In this document: positions 26,348 through 35,212 of the stretch, piece by piece
Position numbering within the stretch: position 1 is the first letter of the stretch
How the letters are laid out: the number at the start of each line of letters is the position of its first letter
Origin: Cyclobacteriaceae bacterium
GTDB taxonomy: Bacteria; Bacteroidota; Bacteroidia; Cytophagales; Cyclobacteriaceae
Reading direction: 5' to 3'
DNA: 64,000 nt
Assembly (NCBI GenBank): GCA_019638395.1
Contig: JAHBTX010000003.1
Coordinates: 806,001-870,000, forward strand
Notes under the pieces: model-generated
What the model saw: the letters and a program-made list of their open reading frames with translations, nothing else
What the model was told of the DNA's origin: nothing
Databases searched by the model: none
Program-made: the position numbers and the translations under genes

Positions 26348-27886
26348 ATGAAAACATATTTTAAAAAATCCTTGTTGAGCATTGCTGCCTTACTGGTGGT
26401 GTTCGCTTGCGATAATAACTTTGAAGACATCAATACAAATAAAAATGTTCCTACTACCGTTACACCCGATTTGTTATTATCGGGTGTTATCCGCAATACA
26501 CTCAACAACCAGGTAGGCGAGGCGTGGGGCATTGGCAACATTGTGGTTCAACACACGGCAAAAATTCAGTTTGTAAACGAAGATCGCTACCTGTGGGGTG
26601 AACTGAACGGTGTTTGGAATACGGTGTATGGCAACATGCGCAACGTGCAAAACATTATTGACTTTGCACAAAACTCAACTCCGGTTCAAAACAATTACTT
26701 GGGTGTAGCGTTGGTTCTGAAATCGTGGATGTTTTCGCTTGCAACAGATGCGTATGGCGATATTCCCTACACAGAAGCTACCAAAGGAAAATCGGCAGGC
26801 ATTTACCAACCGGTTTACGATGCACAAGAAACTGTTTACAATGGTATTCTGGCTGATTTAAGAACAGCCAACCAGATTTTAGGAAGCAGTTCAGAAACAA
26901 TAGCGGGCGATATTTTATACGGTGGTGGTACCGCTGCCATAATCAAGTGGCGCAAGCTTGCTAATTCACTGCGGCTGCGTTACCTCATGCGCATTTCAAA
27001 CAAACGTAATGTAACTTCTGAAATGCAAGAGATTTTAAGTAACCCTGCGCAGTTTCCCATATTTGAAAGTAATGCCGATAATGCTGCACTAGTTTACCTG
27101 GCATCGGCACCCAACCAATGGCCGCTTTATACAACCCGTGTTGGTTCATTCGATGAATTTCGCTTAAGCAAAACCCTGGGCGATTACCTTACCTCCATCA
27201 ATGACCCACGATTAAGAGTATTTGCACGCCCTACTCAAAATTCGGTTACAGCCGGCACACCGGTTATAGCGGGTATCCCCAACGGGTTAGAAGATACGCA
27301 AGCACTAAGCTACAATGGTGGCCCTCAAAATATTTCGCGCGTGGGTTATACCTTTGCTTGCCTGGTGTGTAACGATGCCAACCAAAATCCGCCTCAGGCT
27401 AACGTAGCCCGTGGCTTGTTAATGACGTTTGCCGAACTTCAGTTTATTCTTGCCGAAGCGCGTGAAAAGAATCTGATCACAACGGGGTCGGCAGAAACAT
27501 TCTACCTGAATGGAATAAGCGCCAATATGAATTATTATGCATCCATCGTTCCGGCTGATTATGGAATTAACCTTACGCTGCCCGCTGACTATTACACGCA
27601 AGCAGGCGTAGTTTACACCGGAACTACTGCCGAGAAATTAGCTAAAATAGCAAGCCAAAAATGGGTGGCTTTATTTTTCAATGGCTTGGAAGCCTGGTTT
27701 GACTGGCGCAGAACCGGGTTGCCTGCTTTACTGCCCGGATCCAGCAACTTGAACGACAATAAAATTCCTGTGCGCTTTATTTATCCACAGTCTGAGCAAT
27801 CGCTAAATGCAACTAACCGCAGTGCAGCTGTTGCCAGGCAAGGCGCAGATAATATTAATACACCCGTTTGGTGGGACAGTAATTAA
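26348..27886 (+). CDS. SusD/RagB-type surface ligand-binding lipoprotein
   Basis: 512 residues. Lipobox with C21 (VVFAC) followed by DNN, then 'FEDINTNKNVPTTVTPDLLLSG' typical of the SusD-like_2 group, and TPR-rich helices ('KSWMFSLATDAYGDIPYTEA', 'RKLANSLRLRYLMRISNK', 'QFILAEAREKNLI', 'KWVALFFNGLEAWFDWRRTG'). Acts as the lid of the SusC channel. Starts 20 bases after SusC and is followed by a strong terminator at 27915, so the SusCD transcript probably ends here. Confidence 0.95.
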   Translation: MKTYFKKSLLSIAALLVVFACDNNFEDINTNKNVPTTVTPDLLLSGVIRNTLNNQVGEAWGIGNIVVQHTAKIQFVNEDRYLWGELNGVWNTVYGNMRNVQNIIDFAQNSTPVQNNYLGVALVLKSWMFSLATDAYGDIPYTEATKGKSAGIYQPVYDAQETVYNGILADLRTANQILGSSSETIAGDILYGGGTAAIIKWRKLANSLRLRYLMRISNKRNVTSEMQEILSNPAQFPIFESNADNAALVYLASAPNQWPLYTTRVGSFDEFRLSKTLGDYLTSINDPRLRVFARPTQNSVTAGTPVIAGIPNGLEDTQALSYNGGPQNISRVGYTFACLVCNDANQNPPQANVARGLLMTFAELQFILAEAREKNLITTGSAETFYLNGISANMNYYASIVPADYGINLTLPADYYTQAGVVYTGTTAEKLAKIASQKWVALFFNGLEAWFDWRRTGLPALLPGSSNLNDNKIPVRFIYPQSEQSLNATNRSAAVARQGADNINTPVWWDSN

Positions 27887-27914
27887 GTGGGTTTAATTGT
27901 AGTGTTTAGTGTTT

Positions 27915-27948
27915 AACAGTCAGGAGGGTTTTCTCCTGGCTGTTTTTT
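27915..27948 (+). terminator. Strong intrinsic terminator after susD
   Basis: A 12-bp stem (27915-27926 with 27933-27944, one G-U pair), 6-base loop, then a run of T's. It lies between the SusD gene and the phosphatase at 27981 and would uncouple, or attenuate, transcription of the three hydrolases relative to SusCD. Confidence 0.85.
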
Positions 27949-27980
27949 ACCTTATCTTTTATCCTAATTTATTTCAACAC

Positions 27981-29066
27981 ATGAGATTTTTAATTTCGAT
28001 TATATCAATTCTGCTTGGTACAACACAATTACTAAAAGCGCAGGCTCAAGCGGAGAATGTAATTATTATAACGCTGGATGGTATGCGCTGGCAGGAAGTT
28101 TTTACGGGAGCAGATTCAGTTCTTATAAATGAAAAAAAATACGTGGACGATGTAGTGGATTTACGCGCACGCTTTTGGCATGAACAATCAGAAGTAAGGC
28201 GTGAAAAACTGATGCCCTTTTTCTGGAGTACGTTGGTAAAGCAAGGTGTGCTGTTGGGTAATCGTGCGTATGGAAATTATGTGAATTGCTCTAACTACAT
28301 GTGGTTTTCATATCCTGGTTATAACGAAATACTCTCAGGCTTTGCCGATGATGCCCGGATAAAAAGTAACAATAAAGTAAATAATCCCAACGAAACGGTT
28401 TTAGAGTTTTTAAATAAACAAACACCATACAAAGGTAAGGTTGCTGCTTTTGGCTCGTGGGATGTTTTTCCGTTTATCGTAAACGAAGAGCGAAGCGGTA
28501 TTCTTGTTAATGCAGGATTTGAATCAGCTTCGGATAAAAATTTAACAGATCGCGAAAAATTTCTAAATCAACTACAAGTTGAGATACCAAGCCCGTGGGG
28601 CGGTGTCAGATTAGATGCCTTTACGCATCATTATGCATTGGAGTACATGAAAAAGTATAAACCCCGTGTGGTTTACATTGCTTATGGCGAAACGGACGAC
28701 TTTGCCCACAACGGAAAGTATGATGCTTACCTTAAGTCTGCATATCAAACCGATCAGTTTATAAAAAATATCTGGGAGTGGGTACAGTCGCAACCGCAAT
28801 ACCGCAATAAGACAACCATCCTGATTACGACTGATCATGGCCGGGGCACAATTCCAGTTGATGAGTGGCGCAGTCATGGAACAAAAATCAATGGTGCCGA
28901 TCAAATCTGGATTGCTGCCATTGGTGCAGGTGTAAAACCAAATGGCGAAGTTAAAGTAAGCGGCCAACTTTATCAGAATCAGGTGGCAGCCACCGCAGCG
29001 GGCTTGCTCGGTATTGTATTTACTCAAGACGGAAAAGCCGGTAAACCCTTAGCGTTAAATAAGTGA
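27981..29066 (+). CDS. Secreted alkaline-phosphatase-superfamily hydrolase
   Basis: 361 codons including stop, from the ATG at 27981; an upstream start at 27909 lies in the terminator, and only the shorter form begins with a signal peptide (MRFLIS...LLKAQ). Metal-site features of the AP/NPP superfamily: 'ITLDGMRW' (D33), 'YGETDDFAHNGKYDAY' (Asp and His ligands), 'ITTDHGRGT' and 'EWRSHGTKI'. 'FSYPGYNEILSG' aligns with the NPP nucleophile region and suggests S110 as the nucleophile in place of the usual Thr. Substrate may be a phosphomono- or diester. Phosphonoacetate hydrolase belongs to the same superfamily, so C-P cleavage cannot be excluded. The next gene overlaps by 4 bases (GTGA). Confidence 0.85.
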   Translation: MRFLISIISILLGTTQLLKAQAQAENVIIITLDGMRWQEVFTGADSVLINEKKYVDDVVDLRARFWHEQSEVRREKLMPFFWSTLVKQGVLLGNRAYGNYVNCSNYMWFSYPGYNEILSGFADDARIKSNNKVNNPNETVLEFLNKQTPYKGKVAAFGSWDVFPFIVNEERSGILVNAGFESASDKNLTDREKFLNQLQVEIPSPWGGVRLDAFTHHYALEYMKKYKPRVVYIAYGETDDFAHNGKYDAYLKSAYQTDQFIKNIWEWVQSQPQYRNKTTILITTDHGRGTIPVDEWRSHGTKINGADQIWIAAIGAGVKPNGEVKVSGQLYQNQVAATAAGLLGIVFTQDGKAGKPLALNK

Positions 29067-30658
29067 CATATAAATATTGGCTGCTGGCAATGGTGTTGAT
29101 GGCTTGCCAGGCTGAGCGCAGCAAGCCATTGCCCTATGCAACTTTGTGGCAAACACCCAATCCTTATCAACACCTGAATCAAATTATCCAAGAGCCCGAT
29201 ACTGTTTTTAATACAGGTTGGCGTTTTGTTAAAGGTGTAACACATGAAAGGCTGGTGCCCGATTACCTTCCGCAACCGGATAGTTTGGTTGAATTGCCAC
29301 ACCGGGTACTATTTCCAAATACAGCTTTATGGTACGAACAAAAGCTTACTATTCCCGAAAAGGGTGTACTGATTATTCATGCTGATGATGGTGCCCAACT
29401 GTGGATAAATGGTGAACCCGCTGAGCGGATTCAAGGCGATAAATTTAAAGTAGCCGCAACTACTCAGGCATCTGTGTTGGTTCGTGTACTTAACAATGCC
29501 ATGTTCGGAGGCCTGAGGCGAGTTTCATTTCTTACACAGGCGCAATATGAAAACACGCAGCAAGCGTATGAAAATAACCTGGCTGAAATACGCAAACATG
29601 AGCGAGCCGTATTACAGGTAGGTGCTTCCACACCATTGCTGATAGGGCCGTGGCTAACACGCACCGATTCAGTTTACACCATCCGGATTTTAGCCGATGA
29701 GCAACCTGTAAAGTTATATTGGGGTATTGCTGCAAACCAATTAACAAATTCCGAACAAAAATCGGGTGAGCTACTTACATACCGGGTCAACGCACCAAAA
29801 GGAAATTGGTATTATAAAATTTGTTCTGGCAATTACTGTTCTGCGGTTTATGAAGTTGCTGCCGGGCAGCGCGAGTTTTCATTCACAGTTTGGGGCGATA
29901 GTCAATCGGGTTGGTACAATTTTCAGAAACTCATTCACCACATGCAGTTGGGAGCCGATGCATTTACTATTGGCGCTGGCGATTTGGTAGGCAATGGCAG
30001 CGATGCAGAACAATGGCGAACGTTTTCAGGAATATTGTCGGGCTATGCCGCGAACAAACCGGCATACCTGGTGGCCGGTAACCACGACTATGATGGCTAC
30101 TATACAACCTTATATCCTCACTTGTATCATCAATATGCTTCACCAGCAGGTAAACCTTACTTTGCGTGGACGTATGCAAACTGTGCTTTTATAGCGCTGG
30201 ATGCCAATACACAATTCCCTATTGAATTTGATGAAAAGCAACAGGCCTGGTTTTATCAGCAACTTCAATCCGACCAGTGGAAACAAGCTACATGGCGATT
30301 CATTGTGTTACATCAACCGCCTTACTCGCAAGGATGGCCAAGATACGAGGGCGATGCAATTGTTCGGAATTTATTGGAGCCCGTGATGGAAAGTGCGCAA
30401 ATTGATTTTGTTATAGCGGGGCATACGCATGATTACGAGCGATTAACAAAAACGTATGGCAAACAACAAACACATTTTATCATTACCGGTGGTGGAGGTG
30501 GTTCATTGGAGCCAGACGAATCATCCGCACAGCCGCTTATGGATACCCTGATTAAAACTCATCATTACATCAGGTTTCGAATTTCGAACAACAACCTGAA
30601 TTGGTTTGTGTACGATTTAAATAACAACCTGCTTGATAAACAACATGTAGCAAAATGA
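29063..30658 (+). CDS. Lipoprotein purple-acid-phosphatase-type metallophosphoesterase
   Basis: 531 residues, GTG start overlapping the previous stop (GTGA). Lipobox with C15 (LMAC), so lipid-anchored. Residues ~45-165 look like a beta-sandwich ('WYEQKLTIPEKGVLIIHADDGAQLWING', similar to sugar-binding or PA14-like jelly rolls). The metallophosphoesterase core has 'VWGDSQSG' (~276), 'GAGDLVGNG' (~305), 'GNHDYDG' (~338), 'LHQPPYS' (~415) and 'GHTHDYER' (~453), all metal ligands intact. Predicted phosphate-ester hydrolase at the envelope. The next gene overlaps by 4 bases (ATGA), so the three hydrolases form a translationally coupled set. Confidence 0.9.
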   Translation: MTYKYWLLAMVLMACQAERSKPLPYATLWQTPNPYQHLNQIIQEPDTVFNTGWRFVKGVTHERLVPDYLPQPDSLVELPHRVLFPNTALWYEQKLTIPEKGVLIIHADDGAQLWINGEPAERIQGDKFKVAATTQASVLVRVLNNAMFGGLRRVSFLTQAQYENTQQAYENNLAEIRKHERAVLQVGASTPLLIGPWLTRTDSVYTIRILADEQPVKLYWGIAANQLTNSEQKSGELLTYRVNAPKGNWYYKICSGNYCSAVYEVAAGQREFSFTVWGDSQSGWYNFQKLIHHMQLGADAFTIGAGDLVGNGSDAEQWRTFSGILSGYAANKPAYLVAGNHDYDGYYTTLYPHLYHQYASPAGKPYFAWTYANCAFIALDANTQFPIEFDEKQQAWFYQQLQSDQWKQATWRFIVLHQPPYSQGWPRYEGDAIVRNLLEPVMESAQIDFVIAGHTHDYERLTKTYGKQQTHFIITGGGGGSLEPDESSAQPLMDTLIKTHHYIRFRISNNNLNWFVYDLNNNLLDKQHVAK

Positions 30659-32496
30659 AAAAATTAATCTGGTGTTTGTTGATTGCCGGTAACCATGTAT
30701 GCATTGCACAGGAATTTTGGTTTTGGCCCGAATACGCTTTAAACAATAAGGCCCGAAATTTACCGGGTAACAGATTAACCCATCCGGTATCAATACCCAT
30801 AATTGCAACCGAGGCTTTGCCATTAATTTTTTATGGCGAAGAACCAACCGAACGAAAGAAGGGGTTGATGGATGCCCGGCAACTACCAGGCGATGCATTT
30901 ACAATTGAACTCTGGCTCTCCAATCATGTAAATAAACCGGTAGGGGCGCTGGTGGCCCTTAAACCAAAATACCAGGCAACCGAACCCGAGTGGTTGCTGG
31001 GGTACTTCAATCAACAGTTGGTCTATAGTTTAAAAACGCAACAATCAGTATATGCATCGGTACTCGATTATCAGATAAAGAGCCGGGGCTTTAAAAAATA
31101 CTGGTCGCACGTAGTGGCAACTTACCAGCAAAAAAAGATGAGCCTATACTTGAACGGTATATTAATTGGTGAAAAAGAAGTAGGCAACCGACTGTTACCA
31201 GATCCATCGCAATACGAACTTGAGCTGGCCGCCTATATGCGCGAAGAGCCCTACATGCAATTTGGTAATCTGGTGCGGATGCTTAAAATATCGGATAAGG
31301 CATTAACGCCTGTACAAATTAAAAGCAGGTATGACGAACTCACAAACATAGTAACGAAAGGAATTTTATATCCTGATCTTTTTCATTTTGCAGCCGGCCC
31401 GTATTTAACACATGCAACTACAAATGGTATGGATATAGTATGGGAAACAGACAGAGCTGCTGATTTTGAAATATGGTACGGAACAAAACTTCCGTTGGAT
31501 AAAAAGGTGGAGGTTAAAGATGTTAGTTCTGCTACGGAACGCAGCGATAAATCGTTTATTTATAAAACCACGCTTGCAGGCTTAACTCCTGAAACTCCTT
31601 ACTTCTACTCGATTAAAGCCACCGATCGGAAAGGTAATACGATGGAGTCGGGGGTGCTTACTTTTGCTACAGCCGTACAGGATAGCAGTTCCTTTAGCTT
31701 CTCGATAATTGGCGATACCGAAGCACGGCCTCATATTTCTGATCGTACCTCTAAACTGATTTGGGGCGAGCGGCCCAATTTTGTGTTGCTGGTTGGCGAT
31801 CTTACAGACGGTGGTTTCAAAGACCAGAAGTTTGAATGGAACTACGAATACTTTGCCGGCATTACGCAAGTTGCCAGTCGCGTGCCGGTATTTCCGGTGG
31901 CAGGAAATGGCGAAGCCGATTTGTTTTGGTTTAACCAATACCATCCTTCCATACCGAAAGGCGGGTACTACAAATTTTCATATGGCAACGCAGATTTTTT
32001 TATGCTCAACAGCAATGAAGAAAAAGAATTTGCACCGGAGGGAGCGCAATACCTTTGGTTGGAGAAAGAATTGAAAGCATCAACTGCAAAATGGAAATTT
32101 GTGGCGCATCACCACGCGCCCTACTCAGCCGATGAAGATGATTATGGCGACTCGTGGTCGGGTAGTTCACTGCAAGGCGATCCGGCTATTCGAAAAATAG
32201 TGCCCTTGTATGAAAAGTATGGGGTGGATATGGTTTTCTTTGGTCATCTGCACACCTATCAACGTACCTTGCCAATCAACCAAAATCATATTACCACAAA
32301 TAAAGGAGTGGTTTACATTCAAACCGGTGGTAGTGGTGGCAACCTGGAAGATTTTGCACCCTCGCGGGCCTGGTTCAGTGCCAAAACTTTTCGTGGCCAT
32401 CATTATTGTACCATTACGGTAAACCAGGGTATGCTGGAGTTTAGAATGTATGATGTGGACGGTAAGCTGAAAGATTTCTTTAACCTGAACAAATAG
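30655..32496 (+). CDS. Secreted LamG + Fn3 + metallophosphoesterase, altered GNHE motif
   Basis: 613 residues with signal peptide (MKKLIW...HVCIAQ). A concanavalin/LamG-type domain covers ~45-235 ('FTIELWLSNH', 'WSHVVATYQQKKMSLYLNGILIG'), a PAP N-terminal Fn3-like domain ~245-340 and a metallophosphoesterase core ~345-585. Core motifs: 'IGDTEARP' (~353), 'VGDLTDGG' (~381), 'HHHAPYS' (~485), 'GHLHTYQR' (~530). The usual GNHE/D is G417-N418-G419-E420: the metal-binding Asn remains but the catalytic His is Gly. Read from the codons GGA AAT GGC GAA, no frameshift. Probably still active as a metal-binding fold, with unclear rate or substrate. Overlaps the previous gene by ATGA. Confidence 0.88.
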   Translation: MKKLIWCLLIAGNHVCIAQEFWFWPEYALNNKARNLPGNRLTHPVSIPIIATEALPLIFYGEEPTERKKGLMDARQLPGDAFTIELWLSNHVNKPVGALVALKPKYQATEPEWLLGYFNQQLVYSLKTQQSVYASVLDYQIKSRGFKKYWSHVVATYQQKKMSLYLNGILIGEKEVGNRLLPDPSQYELELAAYMREEPYMQFGNLVRMLKISDKALTPVQIKSRYDELTNIVTKGILYPDLFHFAAGPYLTHATTNGMDIVWETDRAADFEIWYGTKLPLDKKVEVKDVSSATERSDKSFIYKTTLAGLTPETPYFYSIKATDRKGNTMESGVLTFATAVQDSSSFSFSIIGDTEARPHISDRTSKLIWGERPNFVLLVGDLTDGGFKDQKFEWNYEYFAGITQVASRVPVFPVAGNGEADLFWFNQYHPSIPKGGYYKFSYGNADFFMLNSNEEKEFAPEGAQYLWLEKELKASTAKWKFVAHHHAPYSADEDDYGDSWSGSSLQGDPAIRKIVPLYEKYGVDMVFFGHLHTYQRTLPINQNHITTNKGVVYIQTGGSGGNLEDFAPSRAWFSAKTFRGHHYCTITVNQGMLEFRMYDVDGKLKDFFNLNK

Positions 32497-32542
32497 GTAA
32501 TATTCATTGCATAACGGATAAAACCACCCATCCCACAACCAT

Positions 32543-32587
32543 TGTAAAATGTAAACAAGGCCGGTAGTTTCGGCCAAACATTTTACA
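32543..32587 (+). promoter_or_regulatory. Stable hairpin just before the metalloprotease start
   Basis: TGTAAAATGT (32543-32552) pairs with ACATTTTACA (32578-32587), 10 bp, and inside it GGCCG (32559-32563) pairs with CGGCC (32571-32575). The structure ends 2 bases before the ATG. No T tract follows, so a plain terminator is unlikely; it may be a leader structure affecting translation or mRNA stability. Confidence 0.55.
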
Positions 32588-32589
32588 CT

Positions 32590-35157
32590 ATGATCAGATC
32601 GTTTACCATTTTTACCGTACTGGTTTTATGCTTTGCATTGGCATTACCAGTAGCAGCACAAAAAACAAAGAAAAAAGATGACAAGAAAGCTACAGCGGTA
32701 GCTCCCGCAAAAACTGACACCACAAAAGCCAAAGGCCCCACACCGCCAGGCCCCAAGCCTTATAAGCAGGTGATTACAGCAAAAGCCAAAACACAAAAAG
32801 GGTTATTTACCGTTCATAAAATCAATGAAGATTATTTCCTGGAAGTGCCCGATAGTATAATAGGGCGTGAGTTTATGGCTATTACCCGCATGGCTAAAAC
32901 TCCTGCCGGTGCTGGTTATGGGGGCGAAGAAGAAAACCGCCAGGTATTGCGTTGGGAACGAGGACCGAACAATAAATTGTTTTTGCGCGCGGTGCTTACC
33001 ATCAACACCAGCCCCGATGAAAACAAACCGATTACACAAGCAGTGCGCAATTCAAACGTAGAGCCTATTGCCGCAGCTTTCGATATCAAGTCAATCCGCA
33101 AAGACACTTCGTATGTGATAAGCGTTACCGATTTTTTCAAAGGCGACAATCAACTTATATCATTAGATCCGCGTACCAAGCGCTCATTTAGTTTAACTGC
33201 TATTCAGGCCGATCGCTCGTACATTCAAAGCATCAAATCTTTTCCGATCAATACCGAGGTAAGAATGGTGAAAACTTTTACCTCTGTGTTGCCTCCGCCA
33301 ACAGGTGCCTCAGGGCCGGCTCAGGTACGCGAGTTACCTGCAGGTGCATCGGCCGGTGTTGTAACCGTTGAGATTAATACATCGATGATCTTGTTGCCTA
33401 AAGTACCAGCCCGAAAAAGATTGTTCGATCCTCGCGTAGGGTATTTTGCAAATGGTTATACCGTTTATGGCGAAGAATCTCAGAAATCTGAAACAGAAGT
33501 TTTTGCCGTACGTTGGCCGCTTGAACCAAAGGCTGAAGATATTGAAAAAATGAAGCGTGGTGAATTGGTTGAACCTAAGAAACCAATTGTATTTTACATC
33601 GATCCGGCTACACCCATTAAATGGCGCAAGTATTTAATTGCCGGAGTACAAGATTGGCAAAAAGCTTTTGAACAGGCTGGTTTCAAAAATGCAATTTTAG
33701 CGAAAGAGGTACCTGCTGGTGATACCACCATCAGCACCGAAGATGCACGGTATTCCTTTATTCGCTACTTCGCTTCGGATATTCAAAATGCTTATGGGCC
33801 TAATGTGCACGATCCCCGGTCAGGTGAAATTATTGAAAGTCACATAGGCTGGTATCATAACGTAATGAGTTTGCTGAACAGTTGGTACACCATTCAAACA
33901 GCAGCCGTTGACCCACGTGCCCGCAAACGCAAGTTTGATGATGAACTGATGGGTGATTTAGTTCGATTTGTAGCAGCGCATGAAGTGGGCCATACGTTGG
34001 GGTTGCGTCATAATTTTGGATCGAGCCATAGCACACCCGTAGAAAAATTACGCGACAAAGAATACCAGGCAAAGAATGGCCATACACCTTCTATTATGGA
34101 TTATGCCCGGTTTAATTATGTAGCGCAGCCCGAAGATGGTGTAACAAACTTGTTTCCCGGTGTAGGTGCTTATGATAAGTGGGCCATTCAATGGGGCTAT
34201 AAGCCAATCTTTGATACCAAATCAGCCGAAGAGGATAAAAAGATTTTGAATAAGTGGGTGCTGGAACATCGCGACCCTATTTATTGGTTTGGTTCCGAAA
34301 TCAATCCGTATGATCCACGATCGCAAAGTGAAGATTTGGGAAACAATGCCATGATTGCCAGTGAATATGGAATCAAAAACCTGAAACGAATTTTACCAAG
34401 CTTAAAAGAATGGTATAAAGAAGATGCAGAAAATTATAAGAAGTTGGACGAAATGTATAACCAGGTAGTAGGGCAGTACCGCAGGTACATGGGCCACGTT
34501 ACCAAGTATGTAGGCGGTATTTATGAAACCCCTAAAACATACGATGAAGCCGGGGTGGTATATGAACCAACTCCTAAAAACCTGCAGCGCGATGCGGTTA
34601 CGTTTTTGAATAAGCAATTGTTTGAAACACCCGGTTGGATACTTGATCCGGCAGTGTTAAGTTATACACGTCCGGGTGCTGGTGTAGAACAAGTTCGCCA
34701 GATGCAGGAGGCAACCATTAATGCATTGCACGACTACAGTCGTATGCAGCGGTTAATTGAAAGCAGTGCACTTACCGCTAATGCCTATAGCTTAGATGAT
34801 TTGTTCACCGATTTGCGTAAAGGAATCTGGTCTGAACTTGCATCGGGTAAAACAATTGATACATATCGTAGAAATCTGCAAAAGGTTCACGCTGAAAAGA
34901 TGATTGCATTGCTAAGCCCTCCGGCTAATGCCCCAACGGGTGGCGGATTTGGTTTCTCGAGTCCGTTCTTCCCGGCATCACCGGCATCGCCTGTGGCCGA
35001 CCCTAAGAAGAGTGATGTAATTTCATTGGCGCGTGCGCATTTAGTGGCTTTGCGTGGTGAAGTAGTCGCAGCAATTCCGCGCACGGCTGATAAACTAAGC
35101 AAATATCATTTACAGGATATGCTGGTTAGAATTAACCAGGCATTGGATCCGAAATAG
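32590..35157 (+). CDS. Secreted zinc-dependent metalloprotease (DUF5117/DUF5118/DUF4953 type)
   Basis: 855 residues with signal peptide 1-24 (ALPVAAQ), then a Lys/Thr/Pro-rich linker. The N-terminal third has the DUF5118/DUF5117 style ('DYFLEVPDSIIGREFMAITRM', 'VLRWERGPNNKLFLRAV'). The catalytic zinc motif is H464-E-x-x-H468-x-x-G-x-x-H474 (HEVGHTLGLRH), a metzincin-like site, followed by 'SIMDYARFNY' as the Met-turn region. A Pro/Ala/Gly-rich insertion lies near 775-800. Substrate unknown; annotated in Bacteroidota as zinc-dependent metalloprotease. Has its own hairpin leader and a terminator at 35181. Confidence 0.9.
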   Translation: MIRSFTIFTVLVLCFALALPVAAQKTKKKDDKKATAVAPAKTDTTKAKGPTPPGPKPYKQVITAKAKTQKGLFTVHKINEDYFLEVPDSIIGREFMAITRMAKTPAGAGYGGEEENRQVLRWERGPNNKLFLRAVLTINTSPDENKPITQAVRNSNVEPIAAAFDIKSIRKDTSYVISVTDFFKGDNQLISLDPRTKRSFSLTAIQADRSYIQSIKSFPINTEVRMVKTFTSVLPPPTGASGPAQVRELPAGASAGVVTVEINTSMILLPKVPARKRLFDPRVGYFANGYTVYGEESQKSETEVFAVRWPLEPKAEDIEKMKRGELVEPKKPIVFYIDPATPIKWRKYLIAGVQDWQKAFEQAGFKNAILAKEVPAGDTTISTEDARYSFIRYFASDIQNAYGPNVHDPRSGEIIESHIGWYHNVMSLLNSWYTIQTAAVDPRARKRKFDDELMGDLVRFVAAHEVGHTLGLRHNFGSSHSTPVEKLRDKEYQAKNGHTPSIMDYARFNYVAQPEDGVTNLFPGVGAYDKWAIQWGYKPIFDTKSAEEDKKILNKWVLEHRDPIYWFGSEINPYDPRSQSEDLGNNAMIASEYGIKNLKRILPSLKEWYKEDAENYKKLDEMYNQVVGQYRRYMGHVTKYVGGIYETPKTYDEAGVVYEPTPKNLQRDAVTFLNKQLFETPGWILDPAVLSYTRPGAGVEQVRQMQEATINALHDYSRMQRLIESSALTANAYSLDDLFTDLRKGIWSELASGKTIDTYRRNLQKVHAEKMIALLSPPANAPTGGGFGFSSPFFPASPASPVADPKKSDVISLARAHLVALRGEVVAAIPRTADKLSKYHLQDMLVRINQALDPK

Positions 35158-35180
35158 GAGTTGGTAATTTGCTAAAATCA

Positions 35181-35212
35181 AAACGCCCTGAGCAAATCGG
35201 GGCGTTTTTTTA
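35181..35212 (+). terminator. Intrinsic terminator between metalloprotease and fic
   Basis: Stem AAACGCCC (35181-35188) with GGGCGTTT (35200-35207) followed by T's, 23 bases after the metalloprotease stop. It is nearly symmetric with A/T flanks and ends at the fic stop, so it may work in both directions for the convergent genes. Confidence 0.85.
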
